Shown here: positions 51,633 to 60,230 of the stretch, in pieces
Layout of the letters: the number at the start of each line of letters is the position of its first letter
Position numbering within the stretch: position 1 is the first letter of the stretch
NCBI RefSeq assembly: GCF_001553785.1
Contig: NZ_LOJP01000001.1
Coordinates: 5,825,009-5,889,008 of the forward strand
Source: Actinoplanes sp. TFC3
GTDB lineage: Bacteria > Actinomycetota > Actinomycetes > Mycobacteriales > Micromonosporaceae
Length of the DNA stretch: 64,000 nt
Reading direction: 5' to 3'
Made by a program: the position numbers and the translations under genes
Notes under the pieces: model-generated
The model's database searches: none
What the model was told of the DNA's origin: nothing
The model's input: only the letters and a program-made list of their open reading frames with translations

Positions 51633-52979
51633 TTGAAACCCCTGCTGCACCTCGCTGCGGGTGCCCTCCTCGCCCTGACCGGCATCGCGGCCACCGCCGC
51701 ACCGGCCAGCGCGGCCGGCCCCGAGATCACGGTCGCCGGTGCGGCCATTTGCCAGCCCGATGCCGGCGAGTGGCAGGTCACCTGGACCGTCACGAACTCG
51801 GGCACCTCGCTGGCGAAAGTGGACAAGCTGAAAGCCGAGCCCGCCGCGGTTCCCGGGCTGTCCAACGGCACCTCGCTCAACCGTCGCAGCCCCAGCGGGG
51901 TCAACGGCACCACGATCTTCCAGCAGACGGTGCCGGGCGGCACCGCGTCCGCCTCGGTCTCGTTCGTCGGCATCTGGGCTGACAACACCAAGGACTCGGA
52001 CAATGCGGCCACCGTCCAGCTCGGTGACTGCAAGCCGGCCGAGGCGCCCTGCGTGCAGCCCGGTGATGCGGCGTTCCACCACACGTTCGCGCTGGCCGGC
52101 GGCAAGGCGACCGCGACGGTGACCCTGGACGGCACCGTGAAGCTGTGCGACGCCGAGCCGGTATCGCTGGCCACGTACTTCGCACCGAAGCCGCAGTTCT
52201 CGGTGCCGCAGTACCTTTTCGACAGCGCCACGCAGACCATCTCGAACGAGAACCGGTCGGTGGAGCTCAGCGCCGACCTGCCCGCCTGCAACGCGCAGGT
52301 GGACCTTTTCTTCGGCGGCGAGGGCGACATCATCCCCGAGATCACCGAGGGCGGCCCGCGCTACGGCAACCGCAAGCTGGGCAGCACCGCCGGGCTCGGC
52401 GGCCGGTCGAAGGGTCCGCAAGGCTGGTACAACGGCGGCGACAAGGGCTGCCAGAGCCCGGCCGTGGAGCCGGTGTCCCGCTGCGACGGCACGGTGACGC
52501 TGAACCTGAGCAACACCGGAGAGCTGAGCAGGTACGCCGTGGACTTCGCGGTCAAGGCGGGCGCATTCACCAAGACGGTGACCGTGCAGCCTGGCCAGGG
52601 CGAGACGGTGACGGTTCCAGCCAACGCGGGCACTGTCACGGTGACCGCCGACGGCCTGGCCGACGTCACCTACGATTGGACGAGCCCCGGCGACTGCAAC
52701 AACGGCGGCGGCGAAACACCCGGCGGCGGCACGCCCAGCAGCCCAGCCCCCAACAGCCCAGCGCCGAGCAGCCCGGCTCCCAACAGCCCGATCCCGAGCG
52801 GCTCAGCCCCGAGCGGCCCGGCTCCGAGCCCTGCACCGGCACCCGGCGGCGACGACGGCGGCCTCCCGGTCACGGGCGCGGCGGCGGGCAGCATCGCGGC
52901 GGGCGCGCTGGTGCTGCTGATCGCCGGCGGAGTGGTGTTCTATCTGTCCCGGCGTAAAAAGGTGAAGTTCACCGCGTAA
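51633..52979 (+). CDS. LPXTG-anchored surface protein, paralogue
   Basis: The 448-residue protein begins with a signal peptide (MKPLLHLAAGALLALTGIAA to ASAA). Two extracellular regions follow, one with YFAPKPQFSVPQYLFDSATQ. A Pro/Ser/Asn stalk (PSSPAPNSPAPSS) leads to a sortase signal, LPVTG at residue 411 with the helix and RRKKVKFTA. TTG 51633 follows AAGGCGG. The LPVTGAAAGSIAAGA segment is identical to the upstream protein, so the pair probably arose by duplication. Confidence 0.85.
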   Translation: MKPLLHLAAGALLALTGIAATAAPASAAGPEITVAGAAICQPDAGEWQVTWTVTNSGTSLAKVDKLKAEPAAVPGLSNGTSLNRRSPSGVNGTTIFQQTVPGGTASASVSFVGIWADNTKDSDNAATVQLGDCKPAEAPCVQPGDAAFHHTFALAGGKATATVTLDGTVKLCDAEPVSLATYFAPKPQFSVPQYLFDSATQTISNENRSVELSADLPACNAQVDLFFGGEGDIIPEITEGGPRYGNRKLGSTAGLGGRSKGPQGWYNGGDKGCQSPAVEPVSRCDGTVTLNLSNTGELSRYAVDFAVKAGAFTKTVTVQPGQGETVTVPANAGTVTVTADGLADVTYDWTSPGDCNNGGGETPGGGTPSSPAPNSPAPSSPAPNSPIPSGSAPSGPAPSPAPAPGGDDGGLPVTGAAAGSIAAGALVLLIAGGVVFYLSRRKKVKFTA

Positions 52980-53322
52980 GCAGGTGCGTGGGCGCCCGGA
53001 AGCTGCCATCGGGCTCGGGCGCCCACTCATGCACCGCGGACACTGCCGCCACCGGGATCGGGGCGTACAGGTGCGGGAACTGCTGGCCGTCCGGGTCGGG
53101 CGGGTCACCGTCCTCCCAGACCACCGGCTTGGGTAGCTTGGCCTCGTCCAGCACCAGCAGCAGGATGTCGGTGCGGCCGCGGACCAGCAGATTGGCGGGA
53201 ATGTGCACCTGCTCCGGCGACGAGCAGTGAAGGAAGCCCTGCGCCGCCAGCGAGGGTGCGGTGTAGGTGCCCATTCGCAGCGCCGCTTCCCAGTCGGCGC
53301 GCGGGCAGAAGTGCAGGATCAT
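52969..53322 (-). CDS. DUF952 family protein
   Basis: The 117-residue protein begins MILHFCPRADWEAALRMGTY and contains FLHCSSPEQVHIPANLL and GQQFPHLYAPIPVAAV, diagnostic for DUF952. The function is unknown; structures resemble ADP-ribosyltransferase-like or RNA-binding folds in some comparisons. Its start overlaps the recG stop by 4 nt. Its C-terminus overlaps the convergent LPXTG gene by 11 nt. Confidence 0.88.
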   Translation of the reverse strand: MILHFCPRADWEAALRMGTYTAPSLAAQGFLHCSSPEQVHIPANLLVRGRTDILLLVLDEAKLPKPVVWEDGDPPDPDGQQFPHLYAPIPVAAVSAVHEWAPEPDGSFRAPTHLLTR

Positions 53323-55523
53323 CCCTTCTCCAAATACTCGGCGCGTTCCTCGTCGACCAGGGCGGCCACCGAGGCGGCCAGTGCCGGGTAGCGGCGCAGC
53401 GTGGGGTCGTCGCTGACCAGCTCGCCGGCTTCGGCGCGGGCCTCGGTGATCAGCTTGCTGTCCCGCAGCAGCGAGAGCAGCCGCAGGTGGCTGTGCTTGC
53501 CGGACTGGGAGGCGCCGAGCACGTCGCCCTCGCGGCGTTGCTCAAGGTCCAGTTCGGCCAGCTTGAAGCCGTCGGTGGTGGAGGCCACCGCGTCGAGGCG
53601 GTCGCGGGCCGGGGTGCCCTCCATGGCCTCGGTGACCAGCAGGCAGATGCCGGGCGCGGCTCCCCGGCCGACCCGGCCACGAAGCTGGTGCAGCTGGGAG
53701 ACGCCGAACCGGTCGGCGTCCATGATGATCATCACCGTGGAGTTGGGTACGTCCACCCCCACCTCGATCACCGTCGTCGCCACCAGCACATCCAGTTGCC
53801 CCTCGGCGAACCGGCGCATCACCGCATCCTTCTCCTCGGCGGGCAACCGGCCGTGCAGGATGCCGATGCGCAACCCCCGCAGCGGGCCCTCCTCGAGGAT
53901 CGGCGCCACGTCCAGCACCGCCAGCGGGGGTCGCCGGGTGGACTCGTTGTCGCCGGGTGGTTCGCCGTCGTCCTCCGAACCGTCCGCGTCCCCGATGCGC
54001 GGGCAAACCACGTACGCCTGGTGCCCGGCCTTCACCTCTTCCCTCACCCGCACCCAGGCCCGGTCCAGGAAGGCCGGGCGTTCCGGGGGCACCACGTGCG
54101 AGGCGATCGGCGAACGGCCCCGCGGCAGTTGCGACAGCGTGGAAGTCTCCAGGTCGCCGTACACCGTCATCGCGACCGTGCGCGGGATCGGCGTGGCGGT
54201 CATGACCAGCACGTGCGGGGGCTGGGCGGCCTTGGCGCGCAGGGCGTCGCGCTGCTCGACGCCGAAGCGGTGCTGCTCATCGACCACGACCAGGCCGAGG
54301 TCCTTGAAGTCGACGCCCTCGTAGAGCAGCGCGTGGGTGCCCACCACGATCCCGGCGGTGCCGTCGGCCACCTTGGCCAGCGCCGCCCGCCGTGCGGCGG
54401 CGCCGAGCGACCCGGTGATCAGCGTCAGCTGGGTCCCGGCCGGATCACCGTCCAGCTTCCCGGCCCGCCCGAGCGCCCCGAGTTGCGCGCCGATGCTGCG
54501 GTGGTGCTGCGTTGCCAGGACCTCAGTCGGTGCGAGCAGGGCTGCCTGTCCACCTGCGTCGACAACTTGGAGCATTGCTCGTACCGCCACGAGGGTTTTG
54601 CCGGAACCAACCTCCCCCTGCAGCAACCGATGCATGGGGTGGGCGCGGGCCAGGTCCGCAGCGATCTCCTCACCCACCCGCGCCTGACCCTCGGTCAGCT
54701 CGTAAGGCAGCGCCGCGTCGAACGCGGCCAGGATCCCGGCGTCCCTGCGGGGTCGCGCCCGCCCCGGAGCCTGCGCTGAGCGGGCCTTTCGCTGCACCAA
54801 TGTCAGCTGTACGGCAAAAGCCTCGTCCCACTTCAGCCGATACTTCGCCTTGTACAGCTCTTCCTGGGAGCTGGGCCGGTGAATCTCGCGCAGCGCTGTT
54901 CCGATGCCGACCAGGTTGCGCTTGGCCCGCACTGTCCCCGGCAGCGGGTCGGCCGGGGGTTCAAAGGTGTCGAGCACGGTCCGCACACACTTGGCGATCG
55001 TCCAGGTCGGCACGGCCGCCGCGGCGGGGTACACCGGGATCAGCGCGCCGGCGAACTCCTCGATCTCCTCGGCCGCCTCGTCCTGGGTCGCATCGGCCTT
55101 GAGCAGTTGGTACGCCGGCCCGTTGAGCTGTCGCTTGCCGCGGAAGTCGGTGACCTTGCCGGCGAAGAGCCCCCAACGCCCGGTGGTGAGCTCCCGCTCA
55201 CGCCACGCCTGGTTGAAGAAGGTGCAAGTCAGGGTGGCCCCCGAGCCGTCCCCGATGGTGATTTCGAGCATCGTCCCGCGACGCTGGCGCATGGGCCGTA
55301 CCGTGCGGCTCTTGACCTGGGCCAGGATCGTGACCTGCTCCCCCACCTGGAGTTCACGCAGGTCGGTATGTTCCCCTCGCTCGTCGTAGCGGCGCGGGAA
55401 GTGATAGATGAGGTCACCCGCGGTGTGCAGGTCGAGGTGATCGGCGAGCGCCTTCGCGGTCTTCGCCCCGAGCACGGCCTTCAACGGGGTCGCGGTGGTG
55501 GTCGCGGTGGTCGTGTCGGTCAT
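53319..55523 (-). CDS. recG: ATP-dependent DNA helicase RecG
   Basis: RecG reverses stalled forks and branch-migrates Holliday junctions. The N-terminal wedge/OB region includes IYHFPRRYDERGEHTDL and QVTILAQVKSRTVRP. The helicase has GEVGSGKTLVAVRAML (Walker A), VVVDEQHRFGVEQR (motif II, DEQH), MTATPIPRTVAM, and VATTVIEVGVDVPN to RGRVGRG. The 734-residue length is normal. Its ATG overlaps the DAK2 stop (ATGA). Confidence 0.96.
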   Translation of the reverse strand: MTDTTTATTTATPLKAVLGAKTAKALADHLDLHTAGDLIYHFPRRYDERGEHTDLRELQVGEQVTILAQVKSRTVRPMRQRRGTMLEITIGDGSGATLTCTFFNQAWRERELTTGRWGLFAGKVTDFRGKRQLNGPAYQLLKADATQDEAAEEIEEFAGALIPVYPAAAAVPTWTIAKCVRTVLDTFEPPADPLPGTVRAKRNLVGIGTALREIHRPSSQEELYKAKYRLKWDEAFAVQLTLVQRKARSAQAPGRARPRRDAGILAAFDAALPYELTEGQARVGEEIAADLARAHPMHRLLQGEVGSGKTLVAVRAMLQVVDAGGQAALLAPTEVLATQHHRSIGAQLGALGRAGKLDGDPAGTQLTLITGSLGAAARRAALAKVADGTAGIVVGTHALLYEGVDFKDLGLVVVDEQHRFGVEQRDALRAKAAQPPHVLVMTATPIPRTVAMTVYGDLETSTLSQLPRGRSPIASHVVPPERPAFLDRAWVRVREEVKAGHQAYVVCPRIGDADGSEDDGEPPGDNESTRRPPLAVLDVAPILEEGPLRGLRIGILHGRLPAEEKDAVMRRFAEGQLDVLVATTVIEVGVDVPNSTVMIIMDADRFGVSQLHQLRGRVGRGAAPGICLLVTEAMEGTPARDRLDAVASTTDGFKLAELDLEQRREGDVLGASQSGKHSHLRLLSLLRDSKLITEARAEAGELVSDDPTLRRYPALAASVAALVDEERAEYLEKG

Positions 55524-57151
55524 TCCACTCCAACCAGCAGGTGGTAACGGGGCTGCCCGCCCGCATAACACTGCAGCTCGACAAAAGGCCACGCCTGCGC
55601 CACATGCGAGCGCAGCACATCCTCCAGATCCGCCGGGGCATCGGCGCCGAGCACCAGCGTGACCAGTTCCCCGCCCCCGCCGAGCATCCTGTCCAGCAAC
55701 CGCCGGCTGACCTCTTCCAGGGACCCGCCGATCACGTTCACCTCGCCGTCGACCAGCCCCAGCAACTCCCCGGGCCGGCACCACCCAGCGACCGTCAAAG
55801 CCTCGCGCGCAGCGGTCGTCACCTCGCCATAACGGCAGGCCCCGACCGCTTCGGCCATCGCAATGACGTCGTCCTCCGAGCGCCGCTGCGGGTCACGCAC
55901 CGCGAGAGCGGCAAGCGCCTGCACAGGAGATCGAGTGCCAACAACGCTCAGCCGTACGCCCACAGCAGCCGCTTCTTGGGCCGCCGACCCGGCCACCGCG
56001 TGGGTGTTGCTGTCATTGGGCAGCAGAATGACGTGCTGGGCATGGGTCCGCAGCACAGCCTCAAGGATCTCGGCGGTAGACGGATTCCGGCCGACCACCA
56101 CAGCCCCTTCACCGGCGAAGAGCGCGGCCAACCCGTCCCCTTCGGCCACCACAACGGTGGCACTCTCCTGCCGCGGAACATCGTGCTCGCGGCTGGAATC
56201 GGTGAGGTGCGTCACGGAGATCCGATGCGGGCGCCCGGCTGCGATGCCGGCCTCGATGGCCGCGCCGATGTCATTGACGGGGACGTGCACGTGCACGTTC
56301 CAGGTGGGGGGCTCACCCTCACCGGTGCCCACGATGACCAGGGAGTCGCCGAGCCCGTCGAGCGTGGTTCGCAAGGTCTCCACGGGTTCGACGGTGGCGT
56401 CGAGGAGGTACTGCACCTCGTAGCTGGGTTCCTGCCGCCTGACAGGCTGCGGCTCCGGTCTTTCCGGCGGCGCGCTCGGAGCGGGCAGCGTCGCGCTCGG
56501 GGCCGCCGGCGTGGTCGTGCTCAGCGCTTCCACCAGGGCGTCGAGCAGCACAACCAGGCCGCGACCACCGGCATCCACCACGCCCGCACGGGCGAGCACG
56601 GGAAGCTGCTGCGGTGTGCGGGCCAGCGCCTCGGCCGCCGACCGGGCTGCCTCCCGGGCGACCGCGAGGAGGTCGTCCGATTTGATCCGGTTGGCCCCCT
56701 CCGCCGCTGCCGCGACCACGGAGAGAACAGTGCCCTCCACCGGCCGGGCAACTGCCGCGTACGCCGCCTCGCTAGCCGTCTTGAGGGCCCGGGCCAGCTC
56801 TCCGCCGCGCACGGCTACCGCGGTGGAAAAGGTATCCGCCATCCCGCGAAGAATCTGGCTGACGATCACGCCCGAGTTGCCACGGGCCCCCAGCAGCGCA
56901 CCGCGGGCCATCCGCCGCATGACCCGCCCGACGATGGTTTCCCGCTTGTCACCCGCCGCGACGATGTCGCCGTCGAGGACTTCCAGCGCCTCCTGAGCCG
57001 AGGTGAGCGTGAGAACCAGGTTCGTGCCGGTGTCGCCATCCGGAACCGGGTAGACGTTCAGCTGGTCAATCTCCTGCTGGTGAGCACGCAAGGCAGCCAG
57101 CCCAGCGCCGCACCAGCGACGAACAGCAGCGGCATCCAGCGTTTCCAGCAC
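55520..57151 (-). CDS. DAK2-domain protein (YloV/FakA-like)
   Basis: The 543-residue protein has an N-terminal DAK2 nucleotide-binding domain (LNVYPVPDGDTGTNLVLTL, RGALLGARGNSGVIVSQ) and a C-terminal domain with VIVGTGEGEPPTWNVHVH and ILLPNDSN. Homologues are fatty-acid kinase FakA subunits, needing a FakB partner that is not present here. It is paired with recG as in many Gram-positive bacteria. GTG 57151 is preceded by TACTCT and 6 nt, a leaderless arrangement. Confidence 0.9.
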   Translation of the reverse strand: MLETLDAAAVRRWCGAGLAALRAHQQEIDQLNVYPVPDGDTGTNLVLTLTSAQEALEVLDGDIVAAGDKRETIVGRVMRRMARGALLGARGNSGVIVSQILRGMADTFSTAVAVRGGELARALKTASEAAYAAVARPVEGTVLSVVAAAAEGANRIKSDDLLAVAREAARSAAEALARTPQQLPVLARAGVVDAGGRGLVVLLDALVEALSTTTPAAPSATLPAPSAPPERPEPQPVRRQEPSYEVQYLLDATVEPVETLRTTLDGLGDSLVIVGTGEGEPPTWNVHVHVPVNDIGAAIEAGIAAGRPHRISVTHLTDSSREHDVPRQESATVVVAEGDGLAALFAGEGAVVVGRNPSTAEILEAVLRTHAQHVILLPNDSNTHAVAGSAAQEAAAVGVRLSVVGTRSPVQALAALAVRDPQRRSEDDVIAMAEAVGACRYGEVTTAAREALTVAGWCRPGELLGLVDGEVNVIGGSLEEVSRRLLDRMLGGGGELVTLVLGADAPADLEDVLRSHVAQAWPFVELQCYAGGQPRYHLLVGVE

Positions 57152-57157
57152 GCGAAA

Positions 57158-57163
57158 AGAGTA
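57158..57163 (-). promoter_or_regulatory. -10 element TACTCT, leaderless DAK2-recG operon
   Basis: On the minus strand TACTCT is followed by TTTCGC and GTG at 57151. The same spacer sequence precedes the HAD gene. Confidence 0.5.
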
Positions 57164-57401
57164 CTAACCACCCCTGACAATTGCTGGCTTGAGCGTGTGC
57201 CGCTCGCCAGGCTCCCGCTTCTCCGGCCGCGCCCCCGTCCTTCCGGTCGCGCTTTGGAGCGTGCGCCAGGGGCGATTGGCTGCCGGGCGGGGGCATCGGG
57301 TAACCTGGCCAGGTTGCCCGGGCGCAGTCTGTCCGGGGCACCCTCAGTTCGCAGCCGGTTTGATGTCCAAGAGGCCGGCGTATCAATTTTTGGAGTACCC
57401 C

Positions 57402-57593
57402 GTGGCTAGCGTGTGCGACGTCTGTGGCAAGGGACCGGGCTTCGGCCACAACGTGTCCCACTCGCACCGGCGGACCAACCGCCGCTGGAACCCGAACATC
57501 CAGTCGGTGCGCACTCCGGCCGGTGGCGGCAACACCAAGAAGCTCAAGGTTTGCACCTCGTGCATCAAGGCCGGCAAGGTCGTCCGCGCCTGA
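57402..57593 (+). CDS. rpmB: 50S ribosomal protein L28, zinc-binding form
   Basis: The 63-residue protein begins MASVCDVCGKGPGFGHNVSH and ends VCTSCIKAGKVVRA, with two CxxC pairs (VCDVC, CTSC) of the C+ zinc form. The basic RRTNRRWNPNIQ core binds 23S rRNA. GGAG precedes GTG 57402. It is transcribed away from the recG operon, as in other actinobacteria. Confidence 0.96.
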   Translation: MASVCDVCGKGPGFGHNVSHSHRRTNRRWNPNIQSVRTPAGGGNTKKLKVCTSCIKAGKVVRA

Positions 57594-57643
57594 CGCGCGT
57601 TCCCAGCCGGGCCTGATCACTCAGGTCTGATCAAGCACATCCC

Positions 57644-57677
57644 GTAGCCGCCGAGGTCATCACGACTCGGCGGCTAC
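57644..57677 (+). terminator. hairpin after rpmB
   Basis: GTAGCCGCCGAG (57644-57655) pairs perfectly with CTCGGCGGCTAC (57666-57677) around a 10-nt loop. A T-run is absent. It is placed 50 nt after the rpmB stop. Confidence 0.65.
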
Positions 57678-57808
57678 GCGTGTATCCCGACCTACGCCAG
57701 GCTGCCCGGGATCTCGGCGTGCGGGCTCCGGCTTGAAAGCCGGCCCAGACGTCAGGCCTCAGCCGCCAACCCAGCGCACCCCACGGCCACCCTCAACCAG
57801 CGCCAGCC

Positions 57809-58267
57809 TCAAAGCACCTTCGCGTACGAAAGCACCCCCGCCTCCCCCTTGTAGTACCCGAAGTCCTCGATCCGCGCGTACCCGCACTTCTCATACAGCG
57901 CAATCGCCTCGGGCTGCTTGTCCCCGGTCTCGAGAATCACCCGCTTGCGCCCTCGCTCCCGAGCCGACTCCTCAACAGCCGCCAGCACCTGCCGAGCCAC
58001 CCCGCGTCCCCGGGCTTGCTCGATGGTGAACATGCGCTTGAGTTCGGCATCGTCGCCGTGGGTGCGCCAGCCAGCACAGCCGACCAGCCGGCCCGATGAC
58101 GAGGCCACCAGGAAAGCGCCGGATGGTGGGGCGAAGTCGGAGGCTGCCACCGGGGTGTCGTCGCCGCTGCCGCCGTACCTGTTGCTCAGTTCGGCCAGGG
58201 CAAGGGAGATGAGCGACTGGACGTCGGGGTCGTCGAAACGGGCTTCTCGAATCTGGATCTGTTCCAC
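57809..58267 (-). CDS. GNAT-family N-acetyltransferase
   Basis: The 152-residue protein shows the GNAT fold: FLVASSSGRLVGCAGWR, LKRMFTIEQARGRGVARQVLAAVEE with the acetyl-CoA-binding RGxGxA loop, and KRVILETGDKQPEAIALYEKCGY. The acceptor is unknown. GTG 58267 is preferred because TAGCTT lies 8 nt upstream; TTG 58276 adds three residues. Confidence 0.8.
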   Translation of the reverse strand: MEQIQIREARFDDPDVQSLISLALAELSNRYGGSGDDTPVAASDFAPPSGAFLVASSSGRLVGCAGWRTHGDDAELKRMFTIEQARGRGVARQVLAAVEESARERGRKRVILETGDKQPEAIALYEKCGYARIEDFGYYKGEAGVLSYAKVL

Positions 58268-58303
58268 AGCAGGCAAAGCTAACCCACAGCGGCCGAAGCT
58301 AGC

Positions 58304-59242
58304 TCACCGGAAGTGATCCCAGCCCATCCCGCCCTGCCACGGCCTGCGGTCAACTGTCACGCCGGTGCCCTCGTGCACGCTGCCGATCACGCGCCAAGGC
58401 TCCGGCAGGCTCACCCCAGGCGGGAACGTCGCCGCCAGGGCATGGTCGTCGCCGCCGGCCAGCAGCCATTCGAAGGGGTCCACGCCCAGCGCCGAGGCAG
58501 CATCGCGCATCTGGTCCGGCACGTCGAAGGCGTCGCGGCGCAGGTCGATGCCCACCACGCTCGCGGTGGCCACGTGGCCGAGGTCCTGCAGCAGTCCGTC
58601 GGAGACGTCGATGAGGGCGGTCGCGCCGAGCGCTGCGGCCTGGGCTCCCGCTTCATACGGTACGGCCGGACGACGGTACGACTCGACGAGGACTTTGGGC
58701 GTACGAAATCCTCGGGACAGCACCGTGTACCCAGCCGCCGCGTAGCCCGTACGGCCGGCCAAGGCAACCACGTCTCCCGGTTGCGCGCCGGAGCGGACCA
58801 CCGGGGCGCGCCCACCGAGGTCTCCCAGCGCAGTGACCGCGACCGTCAGGGTGGGGCTTGACGACATGTCGCCGCCCACCACGCTCGCGCCGACCAGCGC
58901 CGCCTCGTCCGACAGGCCGGTGGCCAGGTCTTCGGCCCAGGAGGCGTCCAGGTTGGCGGGGACACACAGCGCCACCAGCAGCGCGGTCGGGCGAGCGCCC
59001 ATAGCGGCGATGTCGGCCAGGTTCGCCGCTGCGGCCCGGTGGCCCACGTCTTCGGCGCTGCACCAGTCGCGGCGGAAGTGCCTTCCTTCCACCAGGACGT
59101 CGGTGGATGCCACCACTCTGCCATCCGGCGCGGCCACCACCGCGCCGTCGTCTCCCGGGCCGAGCAGGCCGGCCGGGCCTGACTCAAGCCGGGCGGTGAT
59201 CCGGGCGATCAGCCCGAATTCTCCGGCCTCCGCGATGCTCAC
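58304..59242 (-). CDS. thiL: thiamine-monophosphate kinase
   Basis: ThiL makes thiamine diphosphate from the monophosphate. PurM-like fold motifs are GDDGAVVAAPDGRVVASTD, DVLVEGRHFRRDW, AAANLADIAAMGARP and DVSDGLLQDLGHVATAS. The 312-residue length is normal. GTG 59242 has GGGGACGGA 8 nt upstream; the longer ORF reads into the divergent leader. It is divergent from an Lrp-like gene. Confidence 0.93.
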   Translation of the reverse strand: MSIAEAGEFGLIARITARLESGPAGLLGPGDDGAVVAAPDGRVVASTDVLVEGRHFRRDWCSAEDVGHRAAAANLADIAAMGARPTALLVALCVPANLDASWAEDLATGLSDEAALVGASVVGGDMSSSPTLTVAVTALGDLGGRAPVVRSGAQPGDVVALAGRTGYAAAGYTVLSRGFRTPKVLVESYRRPAVPYEAGAQAAALGATALIDVSDGLLQDLGHVATASVVGIDLRRDAFDVPDQMRDAASALGVDPFEWLLAGGDDHALAATFPPGVSLPEPWRVIGSVHEGTGVTVDRRPWQGGMGWDHFR

Positions 59243-59356
59243 GACTGTTCCGTCCCCTTCGACGCAGTTCGGGACAGCGATGTGCCCCGCAAGGACCGCG
59301 TTTCGTACTGTAGTTTCACGTTCGAGTCGCCCTCGGCGGCGGATAGGAGTCGAATC

Positions 59357-59590
59357 GTGGTCCAGGCATACATCCTCATTCAGACGGAGGTCGGAAAGGC
59401 CCGTGACGTGGCCGCCGCGATCGATAAAATTCAGGGCGTCGTGCGGGTGGACGCGGTGACCGGACCGTATGACGTGGTGGTGCTGGCCGAGGGACACACC
59501 GTCGATGAACTCGGTCGGATGATTGTGAGCAAAATCCAGTACGTACCGGGCATCACGCGTACCGTCACGTGCTCCGTGGTAAATCTCTGA
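59357..59590 (+). CDS. stand-alone Lrp/AsnC ligand-binding domain protein
   Basis: The 77-residue protein is the RAM (ACT-like) domain alone: VVQAYILIQTEVGKARDVAA, GVVRVDAVTGPYDVVVLAEG and VPGITRTVTCSVVNL. The helix-turn-helix of Lrp is absent. Such small proteins are common next to thiL in actinobacteria and may oligomerise or bind an amino acid. AGGAGT lies 7 nt before GTG 59357. DUF3515 follows by 3 nt. Confidence 0.85.
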   Translation: MVQAYILIQTEVGKARDVAAAIDKIQGVVRVDAVTGPYDVVVLAEGHTVDELGRMIVSKIQYVPGITRTVTCSVVNL

Positions 59591-59593
59591 ACC

Positions 59594-60223
59594 ATGGTCG
59601 ACGTGGAAACCCGCCCCGCTGCACCCGAGGACCGGACCACCCGCAAGGCGGCACTGTGGGCGACGCTGATCGCCGTGCCGGTCACGGTGCTGGCCGGGCT
59701 GGGAATCTTCTCGCAGATCGGCTCCACGGACGACAAGCCGGCCGCCCAGCCCTCGGCAACCCAGCCCGCGATTGTGCCGGGCACGCCGGTGCAGATGGCC
59801 GCGCCCAAGCTGTCCGCCCGCCAGGCCGAGGTGTGCCTGGCGGTGACCTCGCAGTTGCCGACCAAGGTACGTGACCTGGTCGCCCGCAAGGTCAGCGCCG
59901 GCCCAGAGCAGAACGCCGCGTACGGCGAACCCGCCCTGACCGTGGCGTGCGGCGGCACCCAGCCGGCCACGTGCCAGTCGATGACCGCGACGTCGCGCTG
60001 TGTGCCGATGGACACCGAGCTGATGAACATGAACCGGGTCTGCTGGTACGCCGATCAGCGCGCCGACGCCACCGTGTTCACCACCATGGACCGCGAGGTC
60101 CCCGTGACAGTTACCGTGCCCCAGCAGTACGAACAGGCAGCGCAGTGGGCGAACGAGTTCTCCGACATCGTGGTGGAGACGGACAAGTCCCGCAGCTCGG
60201 GTGTCCCCTCCGGCTGCGTCTAG
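59594..60223 (+). CDS. DUF3515 membrane-anchored protein
   Basis: The 209-residue protein has one N-terminal membrane anchor (ALWATLIAVPVTVLAGLGIF), a Thr/Pro linker and an extracellular domain with VCLAVTSQLPTKVRDLVARK and paired Cys (VACGG, TCQSM, SRCVPM, VCWYADQ, SGCV). DUF3515 proteins sit near thiL and ddl in actinobacteria. Function is unknown. It converges on ddl with a 7-nt gap. Confidence 0.85.
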   Translation: MVDVETRPAAPEDRTTRKAALWATLIAVPVTVLAGLGIFSQIGSTDDKPAAQPSATQPAIVPGTPVQMAAPKLSARQAEVCLAVTSQLPTKVRDLVARKVSAGPEQNAAYGEPALTVACGGTQPATCQSMTATSRCVPMDTELMNMNRVCWYADQRADATVFTTMDREVPVTVTVPQQYEQAAQWANEFSDIVVETDKSRSSGVPSGCV

Positions 60224-60230
60224 CTCCCGT

